DNA of 9,166 bases, taken from the NCBI GenBank assembly GCA_003456155.1, contig DMPC01000224.1:880-10045 (forward strand), written 5' to 3'. Made by a program: the position numbers and the translations under genes. The number at the start of each line of letters is the position of its first letter. Position 1 is the stretch's first letter. Of the stretch, positions 1 through 5,829 are shown piece by piece. The notes under the pieces were generated by a model. The model made no database searches, was not told the origin of the DNA, and saw only the letters and a list, made by a program, of their open reading frames with translations. Source of the DNA: Actinomycetota bacterium (GTDB lineage Bacteria > Actinomycetota > Actinomycetes > S36-B12).

Positions 1-345
1 ACCGACAACCTCTTCGGCGACATCCTCACCGACATCGGCGCAGCCATCGGCGGCGGCATCGGTCTCGCGGCGAGCGGCAACATCGATCCGAGCCGGTCCA
101 ACCCCAGCATGTTCGAGCCTGTCCACGGATCGGCGCCGGACATCGCCGGGCAGGGGAAGGCGGACCCGACCGCGACCGTCATGTCCCTGGCGATGCTGCT
201 GGACCATGTCGGTCAGGCTGAGGCTGCGGCCTGGGTCGAGTCCGCGGTCGCGGCTGATCTCGCCTCGCGGGGCGACTCGGCACGAAGCACCAGCGAGATC
301 GGCGATGCTCTGGCAGCGGCTGCCCTCTCCGCCGCCAAGGGGTAG
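1..345 (+). CDS. leuB: 3-isopropylmalate dehydrogenase, C-terminal part (5' end outside window)
   Basis: LeuB oxidatively decarboxylates 3-isopropylmalate with NAD+ in cytoplasmic leucine synthesis. The reading frame is open from base 1 to the TAG at 343-345, giving the last 114 residues. Seen: TDNLFGDILTD at the start, the metal-binding loop of beta-decarboxylating dehydrogenases, and EPVHGSAPDIAGQGKADPTA further on, the NAD-binding segment of this family. The end of the protein is alanine-rich and ends at a normal position for the family. The isocitrate and tartrate dehydrogenase relatives share these motifs, but ilvE 11 bp downstream and leuCD in the same window favour LeuB. In organisms with a citramalate pathway the same enzyme also oxidises 3-methylmalate, which would connect it to cimA nearby (inference). 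The N-terminal two-thirds cannot be judged here. Confidence 0.93.
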   Translation, partial: TDNLFGDILTDIGAAIGGGIGLAASGNIDPSRSNPSMFEPVHGSAPDIAGQGKADPTATVMSLAMLLDHVGQAEAAAWVESAVAADLASRGDSARSTSEIGDALAAAALSAAKG

Positions 346-356
346 GTTCTCGTTCC

Positions 357-1478
357 ATGACCGCGACTGACTCCGGAACGGCCCTCTGGCCGATCTCCGT
401 CACCCCCTCCGACCACCCCGTCGATTCGGCGGAGCGCGACGAGGTACTGGCGAACCCGGGGTTCGGTCAGCGCTTCACCGACAACATGGTCCGTGCGACC
501 TGGACGCTGGATGAGGGCTGGCACGACGCGCGGCTCGAGGCCTACGGGCCGCTGAGTCTGGATCCGGCCACCAACTTCATGCACTACGGCCAGGCGATCT
601 TCGAGGGCCTCAAGGCGTACCGGCACGCCGATGACAGCATCTGGACCTTCCGGCCGCTGCAGAACGCGGAGCGCTTCGCCAACTCCGCCCGCCGGCTGGC
701 CATGGCCGAACTGCCCCCCGAGCTGTTCCTCGGATCGATCGAAGCCCTCGTTCGCCAGGACCGCGCCTGGGTGCCGTCGGGCCAGGAGCGCTCGCTGTAC
801 CTGCGTCCGTTCATGATCTCGACCGAGGTCGGCCTGGGCGTGCGGCCGGCCAACCGGTACGAGTACCTGCTCATCGCGTCGCCGGCGGGGGCGTACTTCC
901 CACGAGGCCTGACACCTGTCTCCGTCTGGGTCTCCGAAGATTACGTCCGCGCTGCACCGGGGGGCACGGGCGAGGCCAAGTGCGCCGGCAACTACGCGGC
1001 GTCACTCGTGGCGCAGGCGGAAGCCGCCTCGCACGGGTGCGACCAGGTCGTGTGGCTTGATGCAGTGGAGCGCCGCTGGATCGAGGAGATGGGCGGCATG
1101 AACCTGTACTTCGTCTATGGGTCCGGCGACAGCGCGCGTCTGGTCACTCCTTCGCTCACGGGCTCACTCCTGCCGGGCATCACGCGGTCCTCGCTGCTGA
1201 CGGTTGCCAGCGATCTCGGCATCCCGGCGGAGGAGGGTCGCATCAGCGTGGAGGAATGGCGCGACGGGTGCGCCTCAGGCGAGATCACCGAGGTCTTCGC
1301 GTGCGGCACCGCGGCGGTGATCACGCCCGTCGGGGAGGTCAAGACGCGTGGGGCCGGTGCGTGGTCAGTGTCGAATGGCGGCACGGGTCCGATCACGCAG
1401 CAACTTCGCTCGGCCCTGCTCGACATACAGACGGGTGTGGCCCCCGATCGGCACAACTGGCTGCATCGTCTCGTGTGA
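357..1478 (+). CDS. ilvE: Branched-chain amino acid aminotransferase
   Basis: A fold-type IV PLP aminotransferase that interconverts Leu, Ile and Val with their 2-oxo acids, using glutamate/2-oxoglutarate; cytoplasmic. At 373 residues it has the length of the longer bacterial/eukaryotic BCAT type. Seen: MHYGQAIFEGLKAYR (about 75-89), GTGEAKCAGNYAASL (about 203-217) with K208 as the expected Schiff-base lysine, EEMGGMNLYFV (243-253), TGSLLPGITRSSLL (268-281) and EVFACGTAAVITPVG (312-326), which are the typical substrate and phosphate-binding motifs. The ATG is 11 bp after the leuB stop; only a G-rich stretch overlapping the leuB end (338-346) could serve as ribosome site, so translational coupling to leuB is likely. 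After the stop, a 150-bp leader separates it from cimA. Nothing looks broken. Confidence 0.96.
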   Translation: MTATDSGTALWPISVTPSDHPVDSAERDEVLANPGFGQRFTDNMVRATWTLDEGWHDARLEAYGPLSLDPATNFMHYGQAIFEGLKAYRHADDSIWTFRPLQNAERFANSARRLAMAELPPELFLGSIEALVRQDRAWVPSGQERSLYLRPFMISTEVGLGVRPANRYEYLLIASPAGAYFPRGLTPVSVWVSEDYVRAAPGGTGEAKCAGNYAASLVAQAEAASHGCDQVVWLDAVERRWIEEMGGMNLYFVYGSGDSARLVTPSLTGSLLPGITRSSLLTVASDLGIPAEEGRISVEEWRDGCASGEITEVFACGTAAVITPVGEVKTRGAGAWSVSNGGTGPITQQLRSALLDIQTGVAPDRHNWLHRLV

Positions 1479-1514
1479 TCGCGGCTCCGGGAGTCACCGG
1501 AGGAGGGCGTATGG

Positions 1515-1520
1515 CAGGAT
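1515..1520 (+). promoter_or_regulatory. Possible -10 element of a cimA leader promoter
   Basis: CAGGAT fits the loose actinobacterial -10 pattern in its A2 and T6, and lies six bases before GTG 1527, which would make the leader peptide transcript leaderless. No convincing -35 is visible about 17 bp upstream. The call rests mainly on position, and read-through from leuB-ilvE could supply the transcript instead. Confidence 0.3.
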
Positions 1521-1526
1521 ACGACT

Positions 1527-1556
1527 GTGCACAGCACCGTCATCATCATTAACTAG
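1527..1556 (+). CDS. Putative leader peptide MHSTVIIIN of the cimA attenuator
   Basis: A nine-codon ORF, GTG to TAG, reads M-H-S-T-V-I-I-I-N, with three consecutive isoleucine codons (ATC ATC ATT, 1542-1550) after a valine codon. It ends one base before a strong hairpin and then a rho-independent terminator, all upstream of cimA, whose product feeds isoleucine synthesis. This is the layout of ribosome-mediated attenuator leaders of ilv operons, in which scarcity of charged tRNA-Ile stalls the ribosome. AGGA at 1516-1519 is 7 bases upstream as a possible ribosome site; a leaderless start is also possible. A competing short ORF from ATG 1511, with a better Shine-Dalgarno match (AGGAGG 1501-1506), overlaps in another frame. 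The function is inferred; the run of Ile codons is observed. Confidence 0.65.
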   Translation: MHSTVIIIN

Positions 1557-1579
1557 CGCGTCGATCATCGTCGACGCGC
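1556..1579 (+). promoter_or_regulatory. Leader hairpin immediately after the Ile-rich peptide
   Basis: GCGCGTCGA (1556-1564) and TCGACGCGC (1571-1579) form a perfect 9-bp stem around the six-base loop TCATCG. It starts at the last base of the leader-peptide stop codon and abuts the terminator hairpin. A ribosome on the Ile codons or on the stop would cover its 5' arm, as expected of the 1:2 stem of an attenuator. I did not find a convincing alternative pairing of its 3' arm with the terminator. Confidence 0.6.
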
Positions 1580-1607
1580 AGCCCTTCGCACCCGCGGGGG
1601 GCTTTTT
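1580..1607 (+). terminator. Intrinsic terminator (attenuator) upstream of cimA
   Basis: AGCCCTTCG (1580-1588) pairs with CGGGGGGCT (1595-1603), a 9-bp stem with two G-U pairs and a six-base loop, directly followed by T1603-T1607. This is a standard rho-independent terminator placed 33 bp before the cimA ATG. In that position it would stop transcription before cimA unless antitermination occurs. It could also simply terminate leuB-ilvE, with a separate cimA promoter downstream, but no such promoter is visible in the short remaining space. Confidence 0.75.
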
Positions 1608-1630
1608 CGTTGGCGGTTCGACAGGAATGT

Positions 1631-1638
1631 GAGGAAGG
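1631..1638 (+). promoter_or_regulatory. Ribosome binding site that sets the cimA start
   Basis: GAGGAAGG lies just upstream of ATG 1641. The alternative in-frame GTG at 1629 would place this site inside the coding region and has only AGGA two bases upstream. Confidence 0.6.
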
Positions 1639-1640
1639 CC

Positions 1641-3215
1641 ATGGCTCGCCCTGACGGCTTCCATGTCTACGACACCACCCTCCGAGACGGCGCCCAGCGC
1701 GAGGGCATCTCCTACTCGGTGAACGACAAGCTCGCGGTGGCGCGCCTCCTCGATGACTACGGTGTGGGCTTCATCGAGGGCGGCTGGCCCGGGGCCCTTC
1801 CCAAGGACACGGAGTTCTTCCAGCGCGCGCAGACCGAGCTGTCGCTCAGGAACGCGCAACTGGTCGCCTTCGGGGCCACCCGCAAGGCGGGCGTCAGAGT
1901 CGAGGAGGACCAGCAGGTGCGGGCACTGCTGGACTCGCAGGCGCCGATCATCACGCTGGTCGCCAAGTCCGACGTCCGTCACGTGGCCGAGGCGCTGCGC
2001 ACATCGCTGGACGAGAACGAGGCCATGGTCACCGACACCGTTCGGTTCCTCACCGAGCAGGGGCGACGAGTGTTCGTCGACATGGAGCACTTCTTCGACG
2101 GGTACAAGCACGACCCGGACTACGGTGTGCGCCTGCTCGTCGCTGCGGCCGACGCCGGAGCCTCGGTGGGAGTGCTCTGCGACACCAACGGGGGCATGCT
2201 GCCCCACGGGATGTTCGAGATTGTCACGGACGTCAAGGCGCGGTCGGGCGTCCGCTTGGGCATCCACTGCCAGGACGACACCGGATGCGCCATCGCAAAC
2301 TCGGTTTCGGCGGTTGAGGCCGGTGTCTCGCATGTCCAGTGCACGGCCAACGGTTACGGCGAGCGGACGGGGAACGCCGACCTGTTCGTCGTGGTGCCGA
2401 ACCTTCAGCTCAAGCTGGGTATCGACTGCCTGCCGGATGGCTCGCTCCGGGAGACCGTGCGGATCTCCCATGCCATCGCGGAGATCGCGAACATCGCGCC
2501 CAACACGCACCAGCCGTATGCGGGATGGGCGTCCTTCGCCCACAAGGCGGGCCTGCACGCCAGCGCCCTGAAGGTTAACGCCGAGCTCTACAACCACATC
2601 GATCCCGCGGTGGTGGGCAACGAGCAGAACGTCCTCGTGACCGAGATGGCCGGTCGAGCATCGATCGAGATGAAGGGTGCTGAGCTGGGCCACGACCTCT
2701 CCCAGCGCCCGGATGTCGTCAGTCGCGTCGTGGAGCAGGTGAAGGAGCTTGAGGCGCAGGGGTGGACCTTCGAGGCTGCAGATGCGTCCTTCGAGCTGCT
2801 CATCTGGGACAGCGAGGGCCGCGAGCTCTCCTTCGATGTCGAGTCGTGGCGGACCATCGTCGAGCAGGATGCCGAGGGCGATGTTCGAACGGAAGCGACC
2901 GTGAAGATCCATCTCGACGGTGAGCGCATCATCTCCACGGCCGAGGGGAACGGCCCGGTCAACGCACTCGACCGGGCTCTTCGCCGGGCCATCTTCCAGA
3001 AGTACCCGGATCTCGAGGGCATGCGTCTGGTCGACTACAAGGTGCGCATCCTCGACGAGAAGTCGGGCACGGGCGCCCGGACCCGCGTGCTGATCGGAAC
3101 GGCGGACGGCCCAGACTCGTGGAACACCGTGGGGGTCCACGAGAACGTCATCGCCGCGTCGTGGCGAGCACTCGAGGACGCCGTCCGCTACGGGCTGCTG
3201 CGACGGGATAGGTAG
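1641..3215 (+). CDS. cimA: (R)-citramalate synthase
   Basis: CimA condenses pyruvate and acetyl-CoA to (R)-citramalate, opening the threonine-independent route to 2-oxobutyrate and isoleucine. The 524-residue protein has the catalytic HMGL/LeuA-type TIM barrel (FHVYDTTLRDGAQREG near residues 7-22, R15 and D16 in the active site; GFIEGGWPGALPKD; CDTNGGM; NGYGERTGNADL at 237-248) and a C-terminal LeuA-type regulatory domain (about 365-524), where such enzymes bind the feedback amino acid. Oddity: where relatives usually have HxHND, this one reads H209-C-Q211-D-D, so one expected metal-ligand histidine is Gln. ATG 1641 is chosen because MARPDGFHVYDTT matches the family start and has a good ribosome site; GTG 1629 would add four residues. 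The upstream leader suggests Ile attenuation. An isopropylmalate synthase role is less likely given the FIEGGWPGALPKD segment. Confidence 0.93.
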   Translation: MARPDGFHVYDTTLRDGAQREGISYSVNDKLAVARLLDDYGVGFIEGGWPGALPKDTEFFQRAQTELSLRNAQLVAFGATRKAGVRVEEDQQVRALLDSQAPIITLVAKSDVRHVAEALRTSLDENEAMVTDTVRFLTEQGRRVFVDMEHFFDGYKHDPDYGVRLLVAAADAGASVGVLCDTNGGMLPHGMFEIVTDVKARSGVRLGIHCQDDTGCAIANSVSAVEAGVSHVQCTANGYGERTGNADLFVVVPNLQLKLGIDCLPDGSLRETVRISHAIAEIANIAPNTHQPYAGWASFAHKAGLHASALKVNAELYNHIDPAVVGNEQNVLVTEMAGRASIEMKGAELGHDLSQRPDVVSRVVEQVKELEAQGWTFEAADASFELLIWDSEGRELSFDVESWRTIVEQDAEGDVRTEATVKIHLDGERIISTAEGNGPVNALDRALRRAIFQKYPDLEGMRLVDYKVRILDEKSGTGARTRVLIGTADGPDSWNTVGVHENVIAASWRALEDAVRYGLLRRDR

Positions 3216-3224
3216 GGTCCTCGG

Positions 3225-3989
3225 ATGCGCATCTGCAGGGTTGCCTGGAACGACGACGTCCATTTCGGCGTCATCGAGGGCGATGCCGTCGCGCTGCTCA
3301 CCAGCCACCCCTTTGGGCCCTTCGAGCCGGACGGCCGGGTGCTGCCGCTGTCGCAGGTCAGGCTGATCTCACCGGTTCTGCCCTCGAAGATCGTGGCGGT
3401 GGGGAAGAACTATCTGGACCATGTCCGGGAGATGGGTGGAGATGCCCCTCCTGCGGAGCCGATGATCTTCCTCAAGCCCAGCACCTCGGTGATCGGGCCC
3501 GGCGATCCCATTCTCCTGCCGTGGCAGTCGGAGCAGGTGGAGCACGAGGCGGAGCTCGCTGTCGTCATCGGTCGGCTGTGCCGCGACGTCCCCGAGAGCC
3601 TCGTCGATGACGTCGTGCTCGGCTACAGCTGTGCGAACGACGTGACGGCCAGGGACCTCCAGCGCACCGACGGGCAGTGGGGCAGGGCCAAAGGTTTCGA
3701 CTCCTTCTGCCCTCTGGGACCCTGGATCGAGACGACCCTCGACATCGATGACGCCGTGGTGGAGTGCCGTGTCAACGGCGACCTCCGGCAGTCGGCCACG
3801 GGTGCCGACATGGTGCGCAGCCCGCGGGAGCTCGTCTCGTGGATCAGCTCGGTCATGACGCTACTGCCCGGCGACGTCATCCTGACGGGCACTCCGGCGG
3901 GCGTGGGGCCGCTGGCGCCGGGTGATGAGGTCAGCGTGACCATAGGCGGAGTCGGCACCTTGACGAATACGGTGGTGGATCGTGGCTGA
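3225..3989 (+). CDS. Fumarylacetoacetate hydrolase-family protein
   Basis: A 254-residue member of the FAH family, Mg2+-dependent enzymes that cleave C-C bonds in, decarboxylate or isomerise beta-dicarbonyl acids. Seen: a short N-terminal domain (about 1-50), then KIVAVGKNYLDHVREMG (55-71), EHEAELAVVIG (106-116) with E108 and E110 as expected metal ligands, GYSCANDVTARDLQ (133-146) with D139 as the third, K156 in AKGFDSF, and TGTPAGVGPLAPGD (221-234). It follows cimA by 9 bp, with a G-rich ribosome site near the cimA stop, and overlaps gltX by 8 bp, so all three are probably cotranscribed. The substrate cannot be read from sequence: oxaloacetate decarboxylation or acylpyruvate hydrolysis as in FAHD1-like proteins, or a catabolic or metabolite-repair role, are all possible. 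Confidence 0.88.
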   Translation: MRICRVAWNDDVHFGVIEGDAVALLTSHPFGPFEPDGRVLPLSQVRLISPVLPSKIVAVGKNYLDHVREMGGDAPPAEPMIFLKPSTSVIGPGDPILLPWQSEQVEHEAELAVVIGRLCRDVPESLVDDVVLGYSCANDVTARDLQRTDGQWGRAKGFDSFCPLGPWIETTLDIDDAVVECRVNGDLRQSATGADMVRSPRELVSWISSVMTLLPGDVILTGTPAGVGPLAPGDEVSVTIGGVGTLTNTVVDRG

Positions 3990-5463
3990 GAGCAGTGTGC
4001 GGGTTCGGTTCTGCCCCTCGCCGACCGGAAACCCGCATGTCGGCATGGTGCGGACGGCCCTGTTCAACTGGGCATTCGCCCGTCACACGGGTGGCACCTT
4101 CGTCTTCCGCATCGAGGACACCGACAGCGCACGGGACAGCGAGGAGTCCTATGAGGCCCTGCTCGAGGCGCTGGGCTGGCTTGGGCTGACCTGGGACGAG
4201 GGCCCCGTCGTGGGCGGCCCCTACGGCCCGTATCGCCAGTCCCAGCGCATGCAGGACGGCATCTACGCCGACGTCGCGACTCGACTCGAGTCAGCGGGAT
4301 TCGCCTACCGCTGCTATTGCACCCCTGAGGAACTGGAGGAGCGGCGCGAGCTGGCCCGTGCCGAGCACCGCGCTCCCGGCTATGACGGGCACTGCCGGAA
4401 GCTGGAGGCCGAGCAGGTCGCCGACTATCAGGCCCAGGGCCGGCCTTCTGTCCTGCGGTTCCGCATGCCCGACCGGGACTCGACGTGGGATGACCTCGTT
4501 CGCGGTCCGATCACCTTCGCTGCAGATCAGGTGCCGGACTACGTGCTGGTCCGGGCGAACGGTGAACCGCTCTACACGCTGGTGAACCCGGTCGACGATG
4601 CGCTGATGCGCATCACGCATGTGCTGCGTGGCGAGGACCTGCTCTCGTCGACTCCGCGCCAGCTCGCCCTCTACGAGGCTCTGGCGGCGATCGGCGTCTC
4701 GGACGGCACGACGCCCGCCTTCGGGCATCTGCCGTATGTGATGGGCGAGGGCAACAAGAAGCTCTCAAAGCGCGACCCTGAGTCCTCGCTGCAGTGGTAC
4801 CGCGATGAGGGCTACCTGCCGGAGGCGCTGCTCAACTACTTGTCCCTGCTCGGCTGGTCGATGGGGGAGGACCGGGAGTTCTTCAGCAAGGAGGAGCTCG
4901 CCGCGGCGTTCACCCTTGATCGCGTGAGTCCGAATCCGGCCCGCTTCGACCTGAAGAAGTGCACCGCGATCAATGGTGACTGGATCCGGACGCTGGACAC
5001 CGGCGAGCTCGCGGAACGGATCGTGCCGTACCTCGTCTCCGCAGGCATCGTCACCGAGCCCATCGCTCCGGACACCCGGCGGGTGCTGGACGAGGCCGTC
5101 CCCCTCGTCCAGGAGCGCATGGAGACTCTCGGCCAGTCCGTCGGCATGCTGGGGTTCCTGCTCGTCGATGAGCAGGAGTTCGCCCGTGACAAGGCCGATG
5201 TCGCGGCGGTGCTCGACGATCAGGGACGCGGGGTCGTTCGCGCGGCCCTAGAAGCGCTCGACTCGCTCCCCGAGTGGACGGCCGCCGGCATCGAGTCAGC
5301 GCTTCGCGCGGCACTCATCGACGAGATGGGCCTCAAGCCCAAGGTGGCCTTCGGGCCGGTCCGCGTTGCCGTCACGGGTCGTCGCGTCTCGCCTCCGCTT
5401 TTCGAGTCCATGGAGATCCTCGGACGCGAGCGGTCCCTCGGCCGACTGCGGTCGGCGCTGTAG
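3982..5463 (+). CDS. gltX: Glutamyl-tRNA synthetase
   Basis: A class I aminoacyl-tRNA synthetase, 493 residues, a normal length for bacterial GluRS. Seen: VRVRFCPSPTGNPHVGM (6-22), whose HVGM at 19-22 is the HIGH-type ATP motif; FRIEDTD; and KLSKR (260-264), the KMSKS-type motif. The rest is the tRNA-binding helical region. It starts at GTG 3982, inside the last codons of the FAH-family gene, so translation is probably coupled. Two tRNA genes, for Gln and Glu, follow the stop by 64 bp. Most Actinobacteria use a non-discriminating GluRS that charges both tRNAs with Glu and then amidate Glu-tRNA-Gln with GatCAB; that applies here by lineage and context, not from a residue I can name. A glutaminyl-tRNA synthetase is excluded by the family motifs and overall similarity. 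Confidence 0.96.
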   Translation: MAESSVRVRFCPSPTGNPHVGMVRTALFNWAFARHTGGTFVFRIEDTDSARDSEESYEALLEALGWLGLTWDEGPVVGGPYGPYRQSQRMQDGIYADVATRLESAGFAYRCYCTPEELEERRELARAEHRAPGYDGHCRKLEAEQVADYQAQGRPSVLRFRMPDRDSTWDDLVRGPITFAADQVPDYVLVRANGEPLYTLVNPVDDALMRITHVLRGEDLLSSTPRQLALYEALAAIGVSDGTTPAFGHLPYVMGEGNKKLSKRDPESSLQWYRDEGYLPEALLNYLSLLGWSMGEDREFFSKEELAAAFTLDRVSPNPARFDLKKCTAINGDWIRTLDTGELAERIVPYLVSAGIVTEPIAPDTRRVLDEAVPLVQERMETLGQSVGMLGFLLVDEQEFARDKADVAAVLDDQGRGVVRAALEALDSLPEWTAAGIESALRAALIDEMGLKPKVAFGPVRVAVTGRRVSPPLFESMEILGRERSLGRLRSAL

Positions 5464-5496
5464 ACGGCCGGTGTGGGGAGCGGGCGTCGGTCCGTC

Positions 5497-5502
5497 TATA
5501 CT
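5497..5502 (+). promoter_or_regulatory. Probable -10 element of the tRNA-Gln promoter
   Basis: TATACT lies 25 bases before the mature tRNA-Gln 5' end, in the 64-bp gap after gltX. It is a near-consensus -10 in otherwise GC-rich DNA and predicts a start near 5509, leaving a short 5' leader for RNase P. No clear TTGACA-like -35 is seen. Confidence 0.55.
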
Positions 5503-5527
5503 CGTCAGGCCGCACTGCGGCAGCCAT

Positions 5528-5599
5528 TGGGGTATGGGGTAATTGGCAGCCCAACTGATTCTGGTTCAGTTAGTCTAGGTTCGAGTCCTGGTACCCCAG
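5528..5599 (+). tRNA. tRNA-Gln (anticodon CUG)
   Basis: A full cloverleaf can be drawn: acceptor TGGGGTA (5528-5534) with TACCCCA (5592-5598), discriminator G5599; D arm with GG in the loop; anticodon stem ACTGA/TCAGT around loop TTCTGGT, anticodon CTG at 5561-5563; T stem CTAGG/CCTGG with loop TTCGAGT. The 72-base gene does not encode the 3' CCA. It decodes CAG. The U-A first pair and G73 are typical of tRNA-Gln. It follows gltX, whose product probably charges it with Glu for later amidation (inference). Confidence 0.96.
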
Positions 5600-5634
5600 C
5601 GATGCGAGATCCCGCAGAGGATCCCGTCTCATCG
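5600..5634 (+). promoter_or_regulatory. Hairpin directly after tRNA-Gln
   Basis: CGATG/CATCG (5600-5604 with 5630-5634) and GATCC/GGATC (5608-5612 with 5619-5623) form a two-part stem with an internal loop and a six-base apical loop. It begins at the first base after the tRNA discriminator. No U tract follows, so it is more plausibly a 3' processing signal or weak terminator than a full intrinsic terminator. Confidence 0.4.
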
Positions 5635-5640
5635 GTTCGC

Positions 5641-5646
5641 TAGAGT
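5641..5646 (+). promoter_or_regulatory. Possible -10 element before tRNA-Glu
   Basis: TAGAGT fits the actinobacterial TANNNT pattern 34 bases before tRNA-Glu. There is no recognisable -35, because the hairpin occupies that space. The two tRNAs may equally be one transcript from the promoter near 5497. Confidence 0.25.
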
Positions 5647-5679
5647 TCGCGAGGTTCGCGACAGGGCGAATCACAGCAC

Positions 5680-5752
5680 GGCCCCGTTGTGTAGTGGCCT
5701 AGCACGCCGCCCTCTCAAGGCGGTAGCGCGGGTTCGAATCCCGTCGGGGCTA
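5680..5752 (+). tRNA. tRNA-Glu (anticodon CUC)
   Basis: The cloverleaf folds as acceptor GGCCCCG (5680-5686) with CGGGGCT (5745-5751), including a G-U first pair, and discriminator A5752; D stem GTG/CAC; anticodon stem CCGCC/GGCGG with loop CTCTCAA, anticodon CTC at 5714-5716; T stem GCGGG/CCCGT with loop TTCGAAT. It is 73 bases long and CCA is not encoded. It decodes GAG. Starting one base later would break the acceptor pairing, which is why 5680 is chosen. Confidence 0.95.
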
Positions 5753-5757
5753 CGCAT

Positions 5758-5791
5758 CAGGAAGGCCTCCGGTTCGCCGGGGGCCTTCCTG
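5758..5791 (+). terminator. Strong UUCG hairpin terminator between tRNA-Glu and iclR
   Basis: The arms 5758-5772 and 5777-5791 form a 15-bp stem with one G-U pair closed by the tetraloop TTCG. The following bases (CTTGTCC) are only weakly T-rich, as is common in Actinobacteria. It lies five bases after tRNA-Glu and 38 bp past the convergent iclR stop. The stem is symmetric enough to act in both directions. Confidence 0.75.
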
Positions 5792-5829
5792 CTTGTCCGG
5801 GCCCGCGAAGACTCACGTGGACCTGCTCG

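Noticed and set aside
1511..1552. Short ORF MAGYDCAQHRHHH with a good Shine-Dalgarno site, which could look like a histidine leader peptide
   Set aside because: The three His codons are the same bases as the Ile run read in another frame. Nothing nearby concerns histidine, while Ile codons fit cimA. I keep the alternative open because its ribosome site is the better match.
1629..1640. GTG 1629 as the cimA start
   Set aside because: It has a poorly spaced ribosome site and adds only four residues; ATG 1641 follows a good site and matches the usual CimA N-terminus.
1494..3308. 604-codon minus-strand open frame opposite cimA
   Set aside because: It is a shadow of cimA codon bias in GC-rich DNA. 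Its product has no recognisable family features and it runs through the cimA leader and terminator, whereas the plus-strand frame is a full CimA.
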